Below, one piece after another: positions 8,056 through 17,056 of a stretch of DNA of 22,656 bases. The translations under genes were made by a program, and so were the position numbers. Within the stretch, counting starts at the first letter, position 1. Each line of letters starts with the position of its first letter. The notes under the pieces are model-generated. The model was not told the origin of the DNA. It saw only the letters and a program-made list of their open reading frames with translations, and did not search any database. This DNA is from an uncultured Solobacterium sp. (GTDB lineage: Bacteria > Bacillota_I > Bacilli_A > Erysipelotrichales > Erysipelotrichaceae): assembly GCA_938041275.1 (NCBI GenBank), contig CALISH010000164.1:1-22656 (forward strand), written 5' to 3'.

Positions 8056-8238
8056 GTGCGCGGTACCACCTTAGTTCATGATTTCTCATGCGCTCTTTCC
8101 ATAACGTGGAATACGTTTATCCCTACTCAGTTCAGGATATCTTCTCCAGAGTGTCAATCCTGTAAGAATCCGCCAATGCTTGCACCATACCATTGTCGCT
8201 CTATCGTCTTCTAACAAGAACTCTCTTTCTTCGAATTT
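8029..8238 (-). promoter_or_regulatory. T-box riboswitch leader of hisS-aspS
   Basis: The leader between the promoter and hisS carries the conserved T-box sequence AAGGTGGTACCGCG (8059-8072), followed by a terminator hairpin whose 5' arm includes CCTT that can pair with the AAGG of the T-box to form the antiterminator. Stem I starts at AGAGAG and has the typical distal GGTGCAAGC sequence. The specifier region on its 3' side reads GATTGACACTCTGGAG; the GACAC core (8151-8155) contains both GAC (Asp) and CAC (His) in overlapping frames. Uncharged cognate tRNA would stabilise the antiterminator and allow hisS-aspS transcription. The leader limits are inferred from the promoter and terminator. Confidence 0.95.
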
Positions 8239-8244
8239 AGTAGT

Positions 8245-8273
8245 ATTATAGCCCTTACGCTTACTTTTCTCAA
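8245..8273 (-). promoter_or_regulatory. Sigma-A type promoter of the hisS-aspS operon
   Basis: Minus-strand TTGAGA (8268-8273) and TATAAT (8245-8250) are separated by exactly 17 bases. It begins 8 bases after the rel stop codon and is the best promoter match in the window. Transcription should start near 8238, at the base of T-box stem I. Confidence 0.88.
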
Positions 8274-8281
8274 GTAATTTC

Positions 8282-10483
8282 TTAATGTGTTGTACGATCA
8301 ACACTGAGCACAGATTCTACTTTGCGAATATTCGCAAATACGTTATCCATCTGCTCCAGGTTTCTTACTCGCATTGATACTTTTACTGTAGATGTTAGTG
8401 TTTCATGATTTACTGTGACATTAATTGCTTCAAGCTGTACCTTACATTGAGAGATTGTATTTACAATATCTGTGAGTAAGTGTGATCGATCATTACAAAT
8501 GATGCTGAGATCACAATCATACATACGATCCGCATCACCATCATCCCATTGCACATTGATGAGTTTTGTCTTCTCATTACGGATATTAGGACAATCTATA
8601 CGGTGGACCTTAACACCCTCATTACGTGTAATATAACCAATGATTTGATCACCATAGATTGGTAAACAACAATGCGCTAGTGACATCTTCATCGATTCAA
8701 CCCCAGGCACAACAAGTCCTGATTTTGATACACGGTGAACAGTCTCTTTGTTTAGTACACGTGATAAGCTCTCATCCTCACTTGTACGCTGTTTTACGTT
8801 TGTTAAACGTTCCGCCGCAAGAGATGGACTGATAGACTTTACTGCGATTCCATACATAAATTCGTTATAGTTAGATACTTGGAAACCAGTTGTAATACTG
8901 TCAATCTTTTTACGCTCCATATATTCCTTAGGATCAAATCCACGCTTACGAAGTTCTTCAGAGAGAATCTTTTCTCCTTCTTCAATCTTCTCTTCACGCT
9001 TTTCAGTTTCTTTCTTTAGGAAATATGCACGAATCTTATTTCTTGCCTGGGCAGTCTTAACAATCTTTAGCCAGTCCTCAGATGGACCTGTTCCCTTTAA
9101 GGTCTTGATATTAACAACATCACCAGTATGTAGTTCTGTCGTCAAAGGCACAATCGCATCATTGACAATTGCACCGACCATCGTATGACCTACGTCGGTA
9201 TGAATACGGTATGCAAAGTCAATTGGTGTAGCACCTGCCGGTAGGTCAATGACTCTTCCCTTCGGTGTCATAACATATACATTGGCTTCAAAGACATCCT
9301 TCTGCAATAACTCCATATAATCTGTCGCAGAAGTATTGGTTTCACTTTCACTATACGTTGCAAAATCTTTGAACCAAGATAGTTTATCTTCAATTTCTTT
9401 TTGTTCGGCCTTTGCATCATAGCGAGAACCCTCTTTATAACGCCAATGGGCCGCAATACCTTTCTCCGCAATCGCATCCATGTCTTCTGTACGAATCTGT
9501 ACTTCGAAGATTTTCGCATCTTCGCCAAGAATCGTTGTATGTAAAGACTGATACATATTCGGTTTTGGGACTGCGATATAGTCTTTTAATCTACCTGGAA
9601 TTGGTTTGTATTTCGCATGAATATAGCCAAGGATTTCATAACAATTTAATTCCGACTTAGACACAATGCGAATCGCAAGTAAGTCCAAGATTTCATCAAA
9701 ACGTTTATGCTTATGAATCATCTTCTTATAGATGGAATATAAGTGTTTCGAACGGCCAAAAATACGGAACTTAATTTTATGACTCTTTAACATTGCAGAA
9801 ATATCTATGATCATCTTGCTTACAGCCGCATCACGTTCTGCCTTCTTGGTTTCCACTAGATGAGCAATATGATAATACTCTTCAGGCATCAGATAATAGA
9901 AACATAAATCTTCTAGTTCATTCTTAATGGAGCTAATACCTAAACGGTGGGCAATTGGCGCATATACATCCAAAGTCTCCGCCGCAATTCTCTTCTGTGA
10001 AGCTTCTGGCTGAAACTCTAATGTGCGCATATTATGGAGTCTATCCACAAGCTTAATCAGAATTACACGAATATCCTTTGCCATTGCAATAAAAATTTTG
10101 CGATGGTTGGCTGCTTGATACTCTGGATCATCTTTCCCTTTAAAGTTCAAATTACCGATCTTCGTAACGGCCTCTACTAGACTTGCAATTTCATCATCAA
10201 AATCATGAGCTAACTCTTCACGTGTAATGTTACAGTCTTCAATCACATCGTGTAAAAATCCTGCCGCGATCGTCTTTGGACCGACACGTAGTGTCGTAAG
10301 AATATATGCTACATTTACAAGGTGTACAAAATATGGCTCGCCACTCTTGCGGAACATGCCTGCATGTTTCTCTGAAGCATACTTAGCCGCCTTCTCGATG
10401 AGAGCTAGATTTTCAGGCAAATGAATATAGGTACTTGCCTCTTTCATGACATCCGCTACTGTTGGATTTTTATGTTCAGCCAT
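8282..10483 (-). CDS. rel: Bifunctional (p)ppGpp synthetase/hydrolase Rel
   Basis: This 733-residue enzyme makes and degrades the alarmone (p)ppGpp, mainly in response to uncharged tRNA on ribosomes. In order it has an HD hydrolase domain with HDVIED at residues 78-83 and DRLHNMRTL near 147, a synthetase domain with GRSKHLYSIYKKM from 253 and GRLKDYIAVPKPNMYQSLHT near 307-326, a TGS domain near 405-467, a zinc-finger-like region with LAHCCLPIYGDQIIGYI, and a C-terminal ACT domain. Intact HD residues suggest it keeps hydrolase activity. The start at 10483 is an ATG 8 bases after AGGGGG; the frame can be opened 3 codons earlier at a GTG, but that would overlap the ribosome binding site. It sits between apt and hisS as in Bacillus subtilis, without the dtd gene. 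Confidence 0.96.
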   Translation of the reverse strand: MAEHKNPTVADVMKEASTYIHLPENLALIEKAAKYASEKHAGMFRKSGEPYFVHLVNVAYILTTLRVGPKTIAAGFLHDVIEDCNITREELAHDFDDEIASLVEAVTKIGNLNFKGKDDPEYQAANHRKIFIAMAKDIRVILIKLVDRLHNMRTLEFQPEASQKRIAAETLDVYAPIAHRLGISSIKNELEDLCFYYLMPEEYYHIAHLVETKKAERDAAVSKMIIDISAMLKSHKIKFRIFGRSKHLYSIYKKMIHKHKRFDEILDLLAIRIVSKSELNCYEILGYIHAKYKPIPGRLKDYIAVPKPNMYQSLHTTILGEDAKIFEVQIRTEDMDAIAEKGIAAHWRYKEGSRYDAKAEQKEIEDKLSWFKDFATYSESETNTSATDYMELLQKDVFEANVYVMTPKGRVIDLPAGATPIDFAYRIHTDVGHTMVGAIVNDAIVPLTTELHTGDVVNIKTLKGTGPSEDWLKIVKTAQARNKIRAYFLKKETEKREEKIEEGEKILSEELRKRGFDPKEYMERKKIDSITTGFQVSNYNEFMYGIAVKSISPSLAAERLTNVKQRTSEDESLSRVLNKETVHRVSKSGLVVPGVESMKMSLAHCCLPIYGDQIIGYITRNEGVKVHRIDCPNIRNEKTKLINVQWDDGDADRMYDCDLSIICNDRSHLLTDIVNTISQCKVQLEAINVTVNHETLTSTVKVSMRVRNLEQMDNVFANIRKVESVLSVDRTTH

Positions 10484-10507
10484 ATTTTTCACCCCCTACT
10501 ATTTTGC

Positions 10508-10533
10508 AAAAAATCGAAGATTACTCTTCGATT
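10508..10533 (-). terminator. Rho-independent terminator after apt
   Basis: The perfect 9-bp stem AATCGAAGA (10525-10533) with TCTTCGATT (10512-10520), loop GTAA, is followed by a T-tract of six including the last stem bases. It lies 4 bases after the apt stop codon. A TATAAT at 10531-10536 overlaps the first arm, and might start rel transcripts that skip the hairpin; only a poor -35 (ATGACT, 19-base spacing) supports this. Confidence 0.85.
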
Positions 10534-10537
10534 ATAC

Positions 10538-11071
10538 TTATTTGTCGCTTAAGCGAGTCATCGCATAGATGTCATAGCCTTCAAGCGCTTTACGGCCATC
10601 CATATCATCACCGTATAATTCAATCACAAACGCAAAACCGGCTACGACACCACCTAATTGTTCAATCATCTTCGCAGTAGCCTTCGCTGTTCCACCAGTC
10701 GCTAATAAGTCGTCAATGATAACAACACGCTGTCCTGGCTTAATTGCGTCTTTGTGCATGTGCACTTCATTAGAACCATATTCTAATTCATATTTACAGC
10801 TAATTGTCTCACGAGGAAGCTTACCTGGCTTGCGAACAGGCACAAAACCCAGTCCTAGTTGAACTGCGACTGGACAGCCAAAAATAAATCCTCTACTTTC
10901 AGGACCAACAATCATATCTGCTTTAACGCTCTTTGCGTATTTACATAAACGATTCGTTACTTCTCTAAACGCTTCTGCGTTTTCTAGAATCGGTGTAATG
11001 TCTCTAAAAAGAATTCCTTTGATTGGAAAATCCCTTACAGACGCAATGTAGTCTTCAATCTTTAATGCCAT
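10538..11071 (-). CDS. apt: Adenine phosphoribosyltransferase
   Basis: The 177-residue enzyme salvages adenine with PRPP to give AMP. The N-terminal family signature FPIKGILFRDITPIL covers residues 15-29. The PRPP-binding motif is VVIIDDLLATGGTAKA at 116-131. VGPESRGFIFG near 55 is the conserved loop. Length is typical. The start has AGGAGGGG about 8 bases upstream. The gene lies between recJ and rel, the same order as in Bacillus subtilis, and has both a candidate promoter upstream and a terminator directly downstream. Confidence 0.97.
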   Translation of the reverse strand: MALKIEDYIASVRDFPIKGILFRDITPILENAEAFREVTNRLCKYAKSVKADMIVGPESRGFIFGCPVAVQLGLGFVPVRKPGKLPRETISCKYELEYGSNEVHMHKDAIKPGQRVVIIDDLLATGGTAKATAKMIEQLGGVVAGFAFVIELYGDDMDGRKALEGYDIYAMTRLSDK

Positions 11072-11122
11072 GATAAATCCCCTCCTGTGCGGATAAAATA
11101 ATTTTTGTAATATGCATCCTTT

Positions 11123-11131
11123 AGTATAGCA
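11123..11131 (-). promoter_or_regulatory. Candidate extended -10 promoter of apt
   Basis: In the 63-base gap between recJ and apt, minus-strand TGCTATACT fits an extended -10 (TATACT at 11123-11128, TG at 11130-11131). No good -35 is present. Transcription would start near 11116, some 45 bases before the apt ATG. Confidence 0.45.
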
Positions 11132-11134
11132 GAT

Positions 11135-12727
11135 TCAGACAATATCTTCGAGTATCATTTGACAGGTTGTACGATTCCGCCATCTATGAATGGATAGTTT
11201 TCCAATCAAACGCTTTGGTAAAATTGGAGCTGCAATATTTCTGCTCTTATACAGTACTGCTTCAAAGCCTCCACTACTATTTGCGATTAGGTATTTCACC
11301 ATCTTCGCAGTTTCTTTACGCTCTACAACATTCATATTCTCAAGCGCAAAGTTAGGCTCAATCATTTCTTTTGGATATGGTGTAAAACAATCGATATCAA
11401 TGATGTTGTTAAAATGAATATCCTCTGCATCAATACGAATCGCATCCTGAACCAGTTCTATATATTCATAACCCGCATTCGCCATCTTCTCTTGTGCTTG
11501 TTGATAGAATTCTTCAAACTTCTCAATCGGCACTGAAATACCAACTGCTTGTTCATGCCCACCAAAGGCCGCAAGGTTTTCAAAATCCTTAAAGAAATCA
11601 AAGAGATTAAACCCCGATACACTTCTGCCACTGCCCTTGATTGTATTATGGCTTTTCGCCATGACAAGCACTGGACGATGTAACTGTGAAACAATGCGTC
11701 CTGCAACTAGACCACATACTCCTTCGTGGAAATCTTCTTGATATAGGATAGGAAACTTCTCATCCGCAATCATATTGATTGCCATCTCACTAATCGAAGA
11801 ACTGATTTCTTTTCTCTTCTCATTGATTTGATTTACTTGTATTGCATAGTGTGCAATCTGTTCTTCATTGTTTGAAAGTAAGAATGGAATCATTGTATTC
11901 ACATTCGCAAGATCGCTCATACGTCCTAGGCTATTGAGCTTTGGAACGATAGAAAATGAAATGGAAGTCATATCAATACCACTACCTGGATTTAGAAGAC
12001 TGATCAAACTGCGCGGTCTCCCCTGTTTTAATACAGCTAGTCCACGCTTTACGATACGTCTTGTCTCTTTCCATAGAGGCATCACATCTGCGATTGCCGC
12101 AACACACGCAAAGGCTGTTTGGATATCATTTTCGCCAATCAGGTTGCGTGCAATCTGTAAAGCAACACCTGCACCAGAAAGATAGCAAAATTCACTTTCC
12201 ATATAGTTAGGATGTACAACATATGGTGTTTCTATCTCTTCATCAATCTGGTGATGATCTGTGATAATAATATCTACACCAAGTTCATTGGCTTTTTGAA
12301 TTGCCGCATGGGCTTTGACACCGTTATCGACGGTAATAATTAGGCTATATCCTTTTTGATGTGCTAGCTCAACTGTATGTGCAGATAAGCCATAGCCTTC
12401 TTTCATGCGATCTGGTATGTAATAGCCATGTTCAATCTTTAGCTTCATCAAGGTCATCTTCATGATTGTCGTCGAACAGATACCATCCGCATCATAATCT
12501 CCGGCAATCATGACTTTTTCATTATTATCCCTTGCCTGTAATAAACGTTTACAACATCTTTGAATACACGCAGCCTTACTGGTTGTAAGTGCAGTATCTG
12601 TTTCGAATAACTCATGAATTTCTTCATCATCTAAATGAGAAGCCTTCAAAAGTTTCGCACTCAAAAGACCAATCTTATATTTTTCTTGTAGAGCAGAAGC
12701 GTCTACATCAATTACGTTATACTTCAT
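11135..12727 (-). CDS. recJ: Single-stranded-DNA-specific exonuclease RecJ
   Basis: This 530-residue DHH-family nuclease degrades single-stranded DNA 5' to 3' in recombination and mismatch repair. Metal-binding motifs are AGDYDADG at residues 75-82, TVDNG near 132 and TDHHQ at 156-160. The DHHA1 domain carries GSGRSVSGFNLFDFF near 360. An OB-like C-terminal domain ends the protein. It is compact: it lacks the long C-terminal extension of the Bacillus subtilis enzyme, which I recall as nearly 800 residues. The ATG overlaps the murD stop codon in an ATGA, so translation is coupled to murD; the own ribosome binding site is weak (GAAG). Confidence 0.95.
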   Translation of the reverse strand: MKYNVIDVDASALQEKYKIGLLSAKLLKASHLDDEEIHELFETDTALTTSKAACIQRCCKRLLQARDNNEKVMIAGDYDADGICSTTIMKMTLMKLKIEHGYYIPDRMKEGYGLSAHTVELAHQKGYSLIITVDNGVKAHAAIQKANELGVDIIITDHHQIDEEIETPYVVHPNYMESEFCYLSGAGVALQIARNLIGENDIQTAFACVAAIADVMPLWKETRRIVKRGLAVLKQGRPRSLISLLNPGSGIDMTSISFSIVPKLNSLGRMSDLANVNTMIPFLLSNNEEQIAHYAIQVNQINEKRKEISSSISEMAINMIADEKFPILYQEDFHEGVCGLVAGRIVSQLHRPVLVMAKSHNTIKGSGRSVSGFNLFDFFKDFENLAAFGGHEQAVGISVPIEKFEEFYQQAQEKMANAGYEYIELVQDAIRIDAEDIHFNNIIDIDCFTPYPKEMIEPNFALENMNVVERKETAKMVKYLIANSSGGFEAVLYKSRNIAAPILPKRLIGKLSIHRWRNRTTCQMILEDIV

Positions 12728-14034
12728 TCTTCAAAAGCCAACTTTCTAAATACATCTCCACGATGTTCAAAGTTCTTGAAGTGATCATAAGAACTTGCGG
12801 CTGGAGATAAGACACATGCATGATGAGGTCTTGTCAGTTTCTTTGCAAGTCTAACAGCTTCTTCAAGATCTTCTACTTGATGTAGTCCTGGTCTTAGTAA
12901 ACCCTTCTGTTCCATTTCAGAATAAATGCGTTTCCCAGTCGCATACATAAAGATGACCTGTACATCCTTGCGTGCATGGAAGTAGTCTTCTACTTCATCA
13001 TATTCAATACCACGATCCATTCCACCCACAAGTACAGTATCGACGTTCTCAATCGATTCTAATGCCTGAATACAGGATTGCCCAATTGTGGAAATAGAGT
13101 CATTGATAAAACGAATTTCTTTATACTCTCCTAAGTCTTCTAAGCGATGTGCTAGCGGTCTAAAACTAGCAATTGCCTTCATAACACTTTTATCACTAAC
13201 ACCTAATTTGTTTGCGATAAAGTAGGCAACCGCAAGATTACGATAGTTATGTTCACCAATTAACCTCGCGCTAGATGCGTCAAGTTCATGTCTTGGAATG
13301 TATAGCGTCGTTCCATGGGCTGTAATGTCTTTACCAATTAGATATGGTGTATTTAACGATAACTTGATGAAGTCTTTCATCTCTTCATGCATGATGATCG
13401 TATCGCCTTGTATTTGATTTGTAAAAATATGAGATTTCGCAAGTCCATACTTTTCCATCGTTCCATAGTGATCCAAGTGTTCTTCGTATAGATTTAAAAA
13501 GACAGCGTATTTTGGTGAATAGCGACAAATTTCTAGCTGATGACACGATAACTCTAATGCAGCGTATGCACCATCTTCCATCTCATCAATCGCCTCAAAA
13601 CAAGGAATACCAATATTACCCACCAAGCATACCTGATACTTTTCCTTTAATAGTGCAGCCACGAGTGATGTTGTGGTGGATTTTCCCTTTGTGCCCGTAA
13701 TACCAACAATATGGTCACGATAGTGTTTGATAAACAACTCTGCTTCCCCTGTTATCTTACGAACATCAATTGAATCAGGAATCACAATACCAGGTGATTT
13801 GAGAATCAAGTCAAAGCTATTCAAATTCACATCTGCTTCACACGTGCAGATTGTATGAACAGTATCAGCCTTTGCCTTTTCTAAGGATGGTCCTGGTTTT
13901 GATTCTACGATTGTTAATTCCTGCTCAGGAAGTAAACGGCGAATCAAACGATAAGTGGCTTGTCCTTCACGTCCATACCCCCATATCACGACATTTTTAT
14001 TGGCAAATTCATTTTTCCAAGCTTGTAGGCTCAT
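12724..14034 (-). CDS. murD: UDP-N-acetylmuramoyl-L-alanine--D-glutamate ligase
   Basis: The 436-residue cytoplasmic ligase adds D-glutamate to UDP-MurNAc-L-Ala in peptidoglycan precursor synthesis. An N-terminal nucleotide-binding fold, VVIWGYGREGQA, precedes the ATP-binding loop GITGTKGKST at residues 111-120. The central domain has NLYEEHLDHYG at 181-191 and HNYRN at 262-266. The C-terminal domain has FRPLAHRLE near 291 and NDSISTIGQS at 311-320. The last replaces the more common NDSKATN-type motif, a variant I recall from other anaerobic Firmicutes. The start has AGGAGG upstream. It lies 14 bases after the HAD gene and overlaps recJ by 4 bases. Usually this gene follows mraY in the dcw cluster; here a terminator and four genes lie between. 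Confidence 0.95.
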   Translation of the reverse strand: MSLQAWKNEFANKNVVIWGYGREGQATYRLIRRLLPEQELTIVESKPGPSLEKAKADTVHTICTCEADVNLNSFDLILKSPGIVIPDSIDVRKITGEAELFIKHYRDHIVGITGTKGKSTTTSLVAALLKEKYQVCLVGNIGIPCFEAIDEMEDGAYAALELSCHQLEICRYSPKYAVFLNLYEEHLDHYGTMEKYGLAKSHIFTNQIQGDTIIMHEEMKDFIKLSLNTPYLIGKDITAHGTTLYIPRHELDASSARLIGEHNYRNLAVAYFIANKLGVSDKSVMKAIASFRPLAHRLEDLGEYKEIRFINDSISTIGQSCIQALESIENVDTVLVGGMDRGIEYDEVEDYFHARKDVQVIFMYATGKRIYSEMEQKGLLRPGLHQVEDLEEAVRLAKKLTRPHHACVLSPAASSYDHFKNFEHRGDVFRKLAFEE

Positions 14035-14048
14035 ACAATCCTCCTTAC

Positions 14049-14702
14049 TTATTGACGAAGAAGTTGTATCACTTCTTCTAAATTTTCGGCTTGATATTCA
14101 ATCATTTCTTTCATACTCTGATCTGGTTGAATGGTATCTTCGATAAAACAAGAATGCATCCCTGCTCTTCTTGCGGCGATAATCCCTTGTTTAGAATCTT
14201 CTAGAACAAGGCACTCTGATGGTTGTACAGATAATATTTTAGCACCAACCAAGAATATTTCAGGGTCTGGTTTTGCGTATGTTACCATATCGCCTCCAAC
14301 AATGGCATCATACTCTAATGGCGTAGATACCGTCGACAATAACGCTTCCACATATGTGCGATAACTACTGGAACAAATACCAATACGATAGCCATTTTGT
14401 TTAAGCCACTGAAATAGTGTAATTAACCCTTTCTTATTCAAACAATCTTTCTGAATCGATGACCAAAAAGAAATATCAAATCTCTTTTTCTTCATCACCT
14501 CAAACAAGTGCATTCCATTCGGGATAGATGAAAGATAACGGTTGAGTGCTTCTCCTCCAGAACCAGTAATATTGATGAAAAAATCTTCCGGTAAAGTAAA
14601 TCCTAATTTCATGGCTTCATCTTTCCATATTTGTTGTGAGATAAGCTCTGTTTCAAACATCAAACCATCACAATCAAACAAGACAGCTTTTATATCTAAC
14701 AT
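14049..14702 (-). CDS. HAD-superfamily (subfamily IA) phosphatase or phosphoglucomutase-like hydrolase
   Basis: This 217-residue protein has all four HAD motifs: FDCDG at residues 9-13 with the nucleophile Asp10 and acid Asp12, GICSSS (motif II) near 110, AKPDPE with the motif III lysine near 155, and EDSKQG (motif IV) near 173, followed by AARRAG. The cap domain follows motif I, as in the beta-phosphoglucomutase group; the usual DTE after motif I is ETE here. The substrate cannot be read from sequence; a small phosphorylated metabolite is likely. I chose the ATG at 14702 because AGGAG lies 5 bases upstream and the HAD motif follows at once. The frame extends 17 codons upstream, but that stretch is the hairpin after secDF. 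It is tightly linked to murD. Confidence 0.88.
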   Translation of the reverse strand: MLDIKAVLFDCDGLMFETELISQQIWKDEAMKLGFTLPEDFFINITGSGGEALNRYLSSIPNGMHLFEVMKKKRFDISFWSSIQKDCLNKKGLITLFQWLKQNGYRIGICSSSYRTYVEALLSTVSTPLEYDAIVGGDMVTYAKPDPEIFLVGAKILSVQPSECLVLEDSKQGIIAARRAGMHSCFIEDTIQPDQSMKEMIEYQAENLEEVIQLLRQ

Positions 14703-14721
14703 ACATTCTCCTAAAATATCA

Positions 14722-14744
14722 AAGCAGCGGTATACCCGCTGCTT
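14722..14744 (-). terminator. Hairpin between secDF and the HAD gene, possible partial terminator
   Basis: A perfect 9-bp stem AAGCAGCGG with CCGCTGCTT and loop GTATA lies 8 bases after the secDF stop. The following tail, TGATATTTTAG, is only weakly T-rich, so termination may be partial. It could set a lower level for HAD, murD and recJ than for secDF, or act as an mRNA 3'-end stabiliser. Confidence 0.55.
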
Positions 14745-14752
14745 ATTGTTCA

Positions 14753-17053
14753 TTAAGCGTTAATACCAGAAATGGTATATTCATCAAGAAGTTCTTTCTT
14801 AACTTTCTTATCTTTCTTTTGTTTTGTAATCTTCTGCTTTGGCTTAGACTTCTCACGAATCAAGCACCATATATAAGCCGCAACAAATACTGATGAACTT
14901 GTACCAGCAATTAATCCGATCAACATCGCAAATACAAATGTAAAGATGGAACTACTACCCATGATGAGTAAGAGGATTACAGGAATAATTGTTGTAAGTG
15001 ATGACATCAAGGACATCTTAATGGCTTCATCAATCGCTTCATTAGCGATAGAACGATATTCTGTAGGTTCAATACGATTACGTAGATTTACTTCTTCACG
15101 TACACGGTCAAATACAATAATCGAGTTATTGATTGAGTAACCTATGATTGTGAGTAATACAGAAATCAATTCAATATTTACTTCTAGTCGTAAGATGCCA
15201 AACACTGCAGTTACAATTAATACGTCATGTACAAGTGCAACCAAGCAACCAAACGCATAGTCAAACTCATAACGGAATGTGATGTATGCTAGCATTGCAA
15301 TCCACGCTACAACTGTTAAGATCACTGCACTTCTTACAAGTTCAGAACCTACCACTGGAGTAACAATGTTATCACCAGGTTCAACACCATACTTCTTCTC
15401 AAAAGCAGATTTGATCGTTGTTAACTGCTCTTTATCTAAAGACGCCTTTGTTGTGGCGTAAACAGTATGTTCACCGGCACTCTGATAACTAAAGCCCTTA
15501 TAGCCTAATGTTTCCATTTCTGCTTCAACATCAGAAACATTTACAACCTGCTCAGAAGTAACTGTTAACTTTGTACCAGATGCAAAGTCGATACCTAAGT
15601 TTAAGAAACCATTCCCCTTAGCTAAGTTAAAGAAACTTAATGCTAGAGATAATACGATAATAGAAACACTAGCAGCTACCGCATACTTTGCTTTACCCAT
15701 GTAATCAAACTTGAATGCACCTGTGTAGAATTGTTTTTCACCCTTAGATACATCAGGAATTTGATTCTTCTTAACAGCGAATAATCCTGGCTTGCCATCG
15801 CAAATGCCAGAGTCAACGATGAGGCTCAATAACCACTTAGAGAAACCTACGTTAAGAAGCAATGTCATCACGACAGTGATAATCAACATAGTTGCAAAGC
15901 CCTTAACTGTACCTGTTCCCCAGATATACATAATTAACGCAGCTAATAGTGTTGTAAACTGTGCATCAAAGATTGCCGCAAAGGATAGCTTACCACCCTC
16001 CGCAACTGCGGCACGAACACTTCTGCCTTTGTATAGTTCTTGACGAATACGCTCATAGTTGATGATATTTGCATCGACAGTCATACCAACACCTAATACA
16101 AGCGCACCGATACCGGATAATGTAAATACAGCGCCCATTAAGGAGTAGATTCCAAATACAGCCCATACATAGAATGCAAGCATGATAGATGAAATCAAAC
16201 CAGGTAAACGATATACGAAGATCATAACAACCATAACAATCGCAACACCGATAACACCAGCAAGTGCTGTTACCTGTAAAGCATCTGCACCATAAGAAGC
16301 AGACACAACGTTACTAGAAAGCTCTGTTAACTTGACTGGTAAGGAACCAGAATTGATGAGATTTGCTAGCGTTCTTGCGGAGTCCTCTGTAAAATTACCA
16401 GAGATAATGCAGTCGCCATTGATTTCTGATTGTACAGAAGCAGCCGAAATATACTTAGGCTCTTCACCATTCTTCGCCTTCGCAGCTTCGGCAGCGTATG
16501 TATCGCCATCCTGCCAATCGAGCCATACGATCATTACATTAGCACCTTTGCCCTTTTTCGCAATTGCCTTCGTCATTGCCGCAAACTTCTCTTTATCCGC
16601 AATTTTTAAGGATACGATAGGTTCGCCATCTTTATAAGCAAGAGATGCTCCACCTTCTTGTAAGATAGATGAATCAGCTAATTCATTATTATCTACATCT
16701 CGGAATGTTAGATTCGCTGTTGTACCAATTAATTCACGTGCAGTTTCAAGATCTTTCGCACCTGCAATCTGTACACGAACACGGTTATTACCTTCGACAG
16801 TAATCTGTGGTTCACTAACACCTAATACGTTGATACGCTTTGAAATACTGTTAATCACAGCAGACATATCAACTGTAGCACCTTCATTTAACGGTTCTAC
16901 CTGATATAAGATTTCAAAACCGCCGCGTAAGTCTAAGCCTAAATTTAAACTAGAGATAATTGAACGTATTGTTGTACCGATTAAAGTACCTAACAATAGA
17001 ACAATTAACACAAATACGGCTAACTTACTTTTCTTTGTAGTATTTTTTGCCAT
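14753..17053 (-). CDS. secDF: Protein translocase subunit SecDF (fused)
   Basis: This 766-residue membrane protein fuses SecD and SecF, which use the proton motive force to help complete export through SecYEG. An N-terminal transmembrane segment (about 11-31) is followed by the SecD signature NLGLDLRGG, a large extracytoplasmic P1 region, and a six-helix block with GVGMTVDANIINYERIRQEL near 322-341. The SecF half starts near residue 440, with NLGIDFASGTKL and the matching motif IIGYSINNSIIVFDRVREE near 630. The lysine-rich C-terminal tail is cytosolic. A GGAGGG site precedes the ATG. It is 3 bases from the comN-like gene, forming an operon. Confidence 0.96.
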   Translation of the reverse strand: MAKNTTKKSKLAVFVLIVLLLGTLIGTTIRSIISSLNLGLDLRGGFEILYQVEPLNEGATVDMSAVINSISKRINVLGVSEPQITVEGNNRVRVQIAGAKDLETARELIGTTANLTFRDVDNNELADSSILQEGGASLAYKDGEPIVSLKIADKEKFAAMTKAIAKKGKGANVMIVWLDWQDGDTYAAEAAKAKNGEEPKYISAASVQSEINGDCIISGNFTEDSARTLANLINSGSLPVKLTELSSNVVSASYGADALQVTALAGVIGVAIVMVVMIFVYRLPGLISSIMLAFYVWAVFGIYSLMGAVFTLSGIGALVLGVGMTVDANIINYERIRQELYKGRSVRAAVAEGGKLSFAAIFDAQFTTLLAALIMYIWGTGTVKGFATMLIITVVMTLLLNVGFSKWLLSLIVDSGICDGKPGLFAVKKNQIPDVSKGEKQFYTGAFKFDYMGKAKYAVAASVSIIVLSLALSFFNLAKGNGFLNLGIDFASGTKLTVTSEQVVNVSDVEAEMETLGYKGFSYQSAGEHTVYATTKASLDKEQLTTIKSAFEKKYGVEPGDNIVTPVVGSELVRSAVILTVVAWIAMLAYITFRYEFDYAFGCLVALVHDVLIVTAVFGILRLEVNIELISVLLTIIGYSINNSIIVFDRVREEVNLRNRIEPTEYRSIANEAIDEAIKMSLMSSLTTIIPVILLLIMGSSSIFTFVFAMLIGLIAGTSSSVFVAAYIWCLIREKSKPKQKITKQKKDKKVKKELLDEYTISGINA

Positions 17054-17056
17054 AAG

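Noticed and set aside
8003..8304. Open frames across the T-box leader, including a 29-codon upstream extension of hisS and a separate 72-codon frame
   Set aside because: They run through the T-box motif, stem I and the terminator; the AAAGGAGG site just before 8002 fixes the hisS start.
14703..14753. Upstream ATG for the HAD gene at 14753
   Set aside because: The added 17 codons are the hairpin sequence after secDF; the ATG at 14702 has AGGAG and leads directly into the HAD motif.
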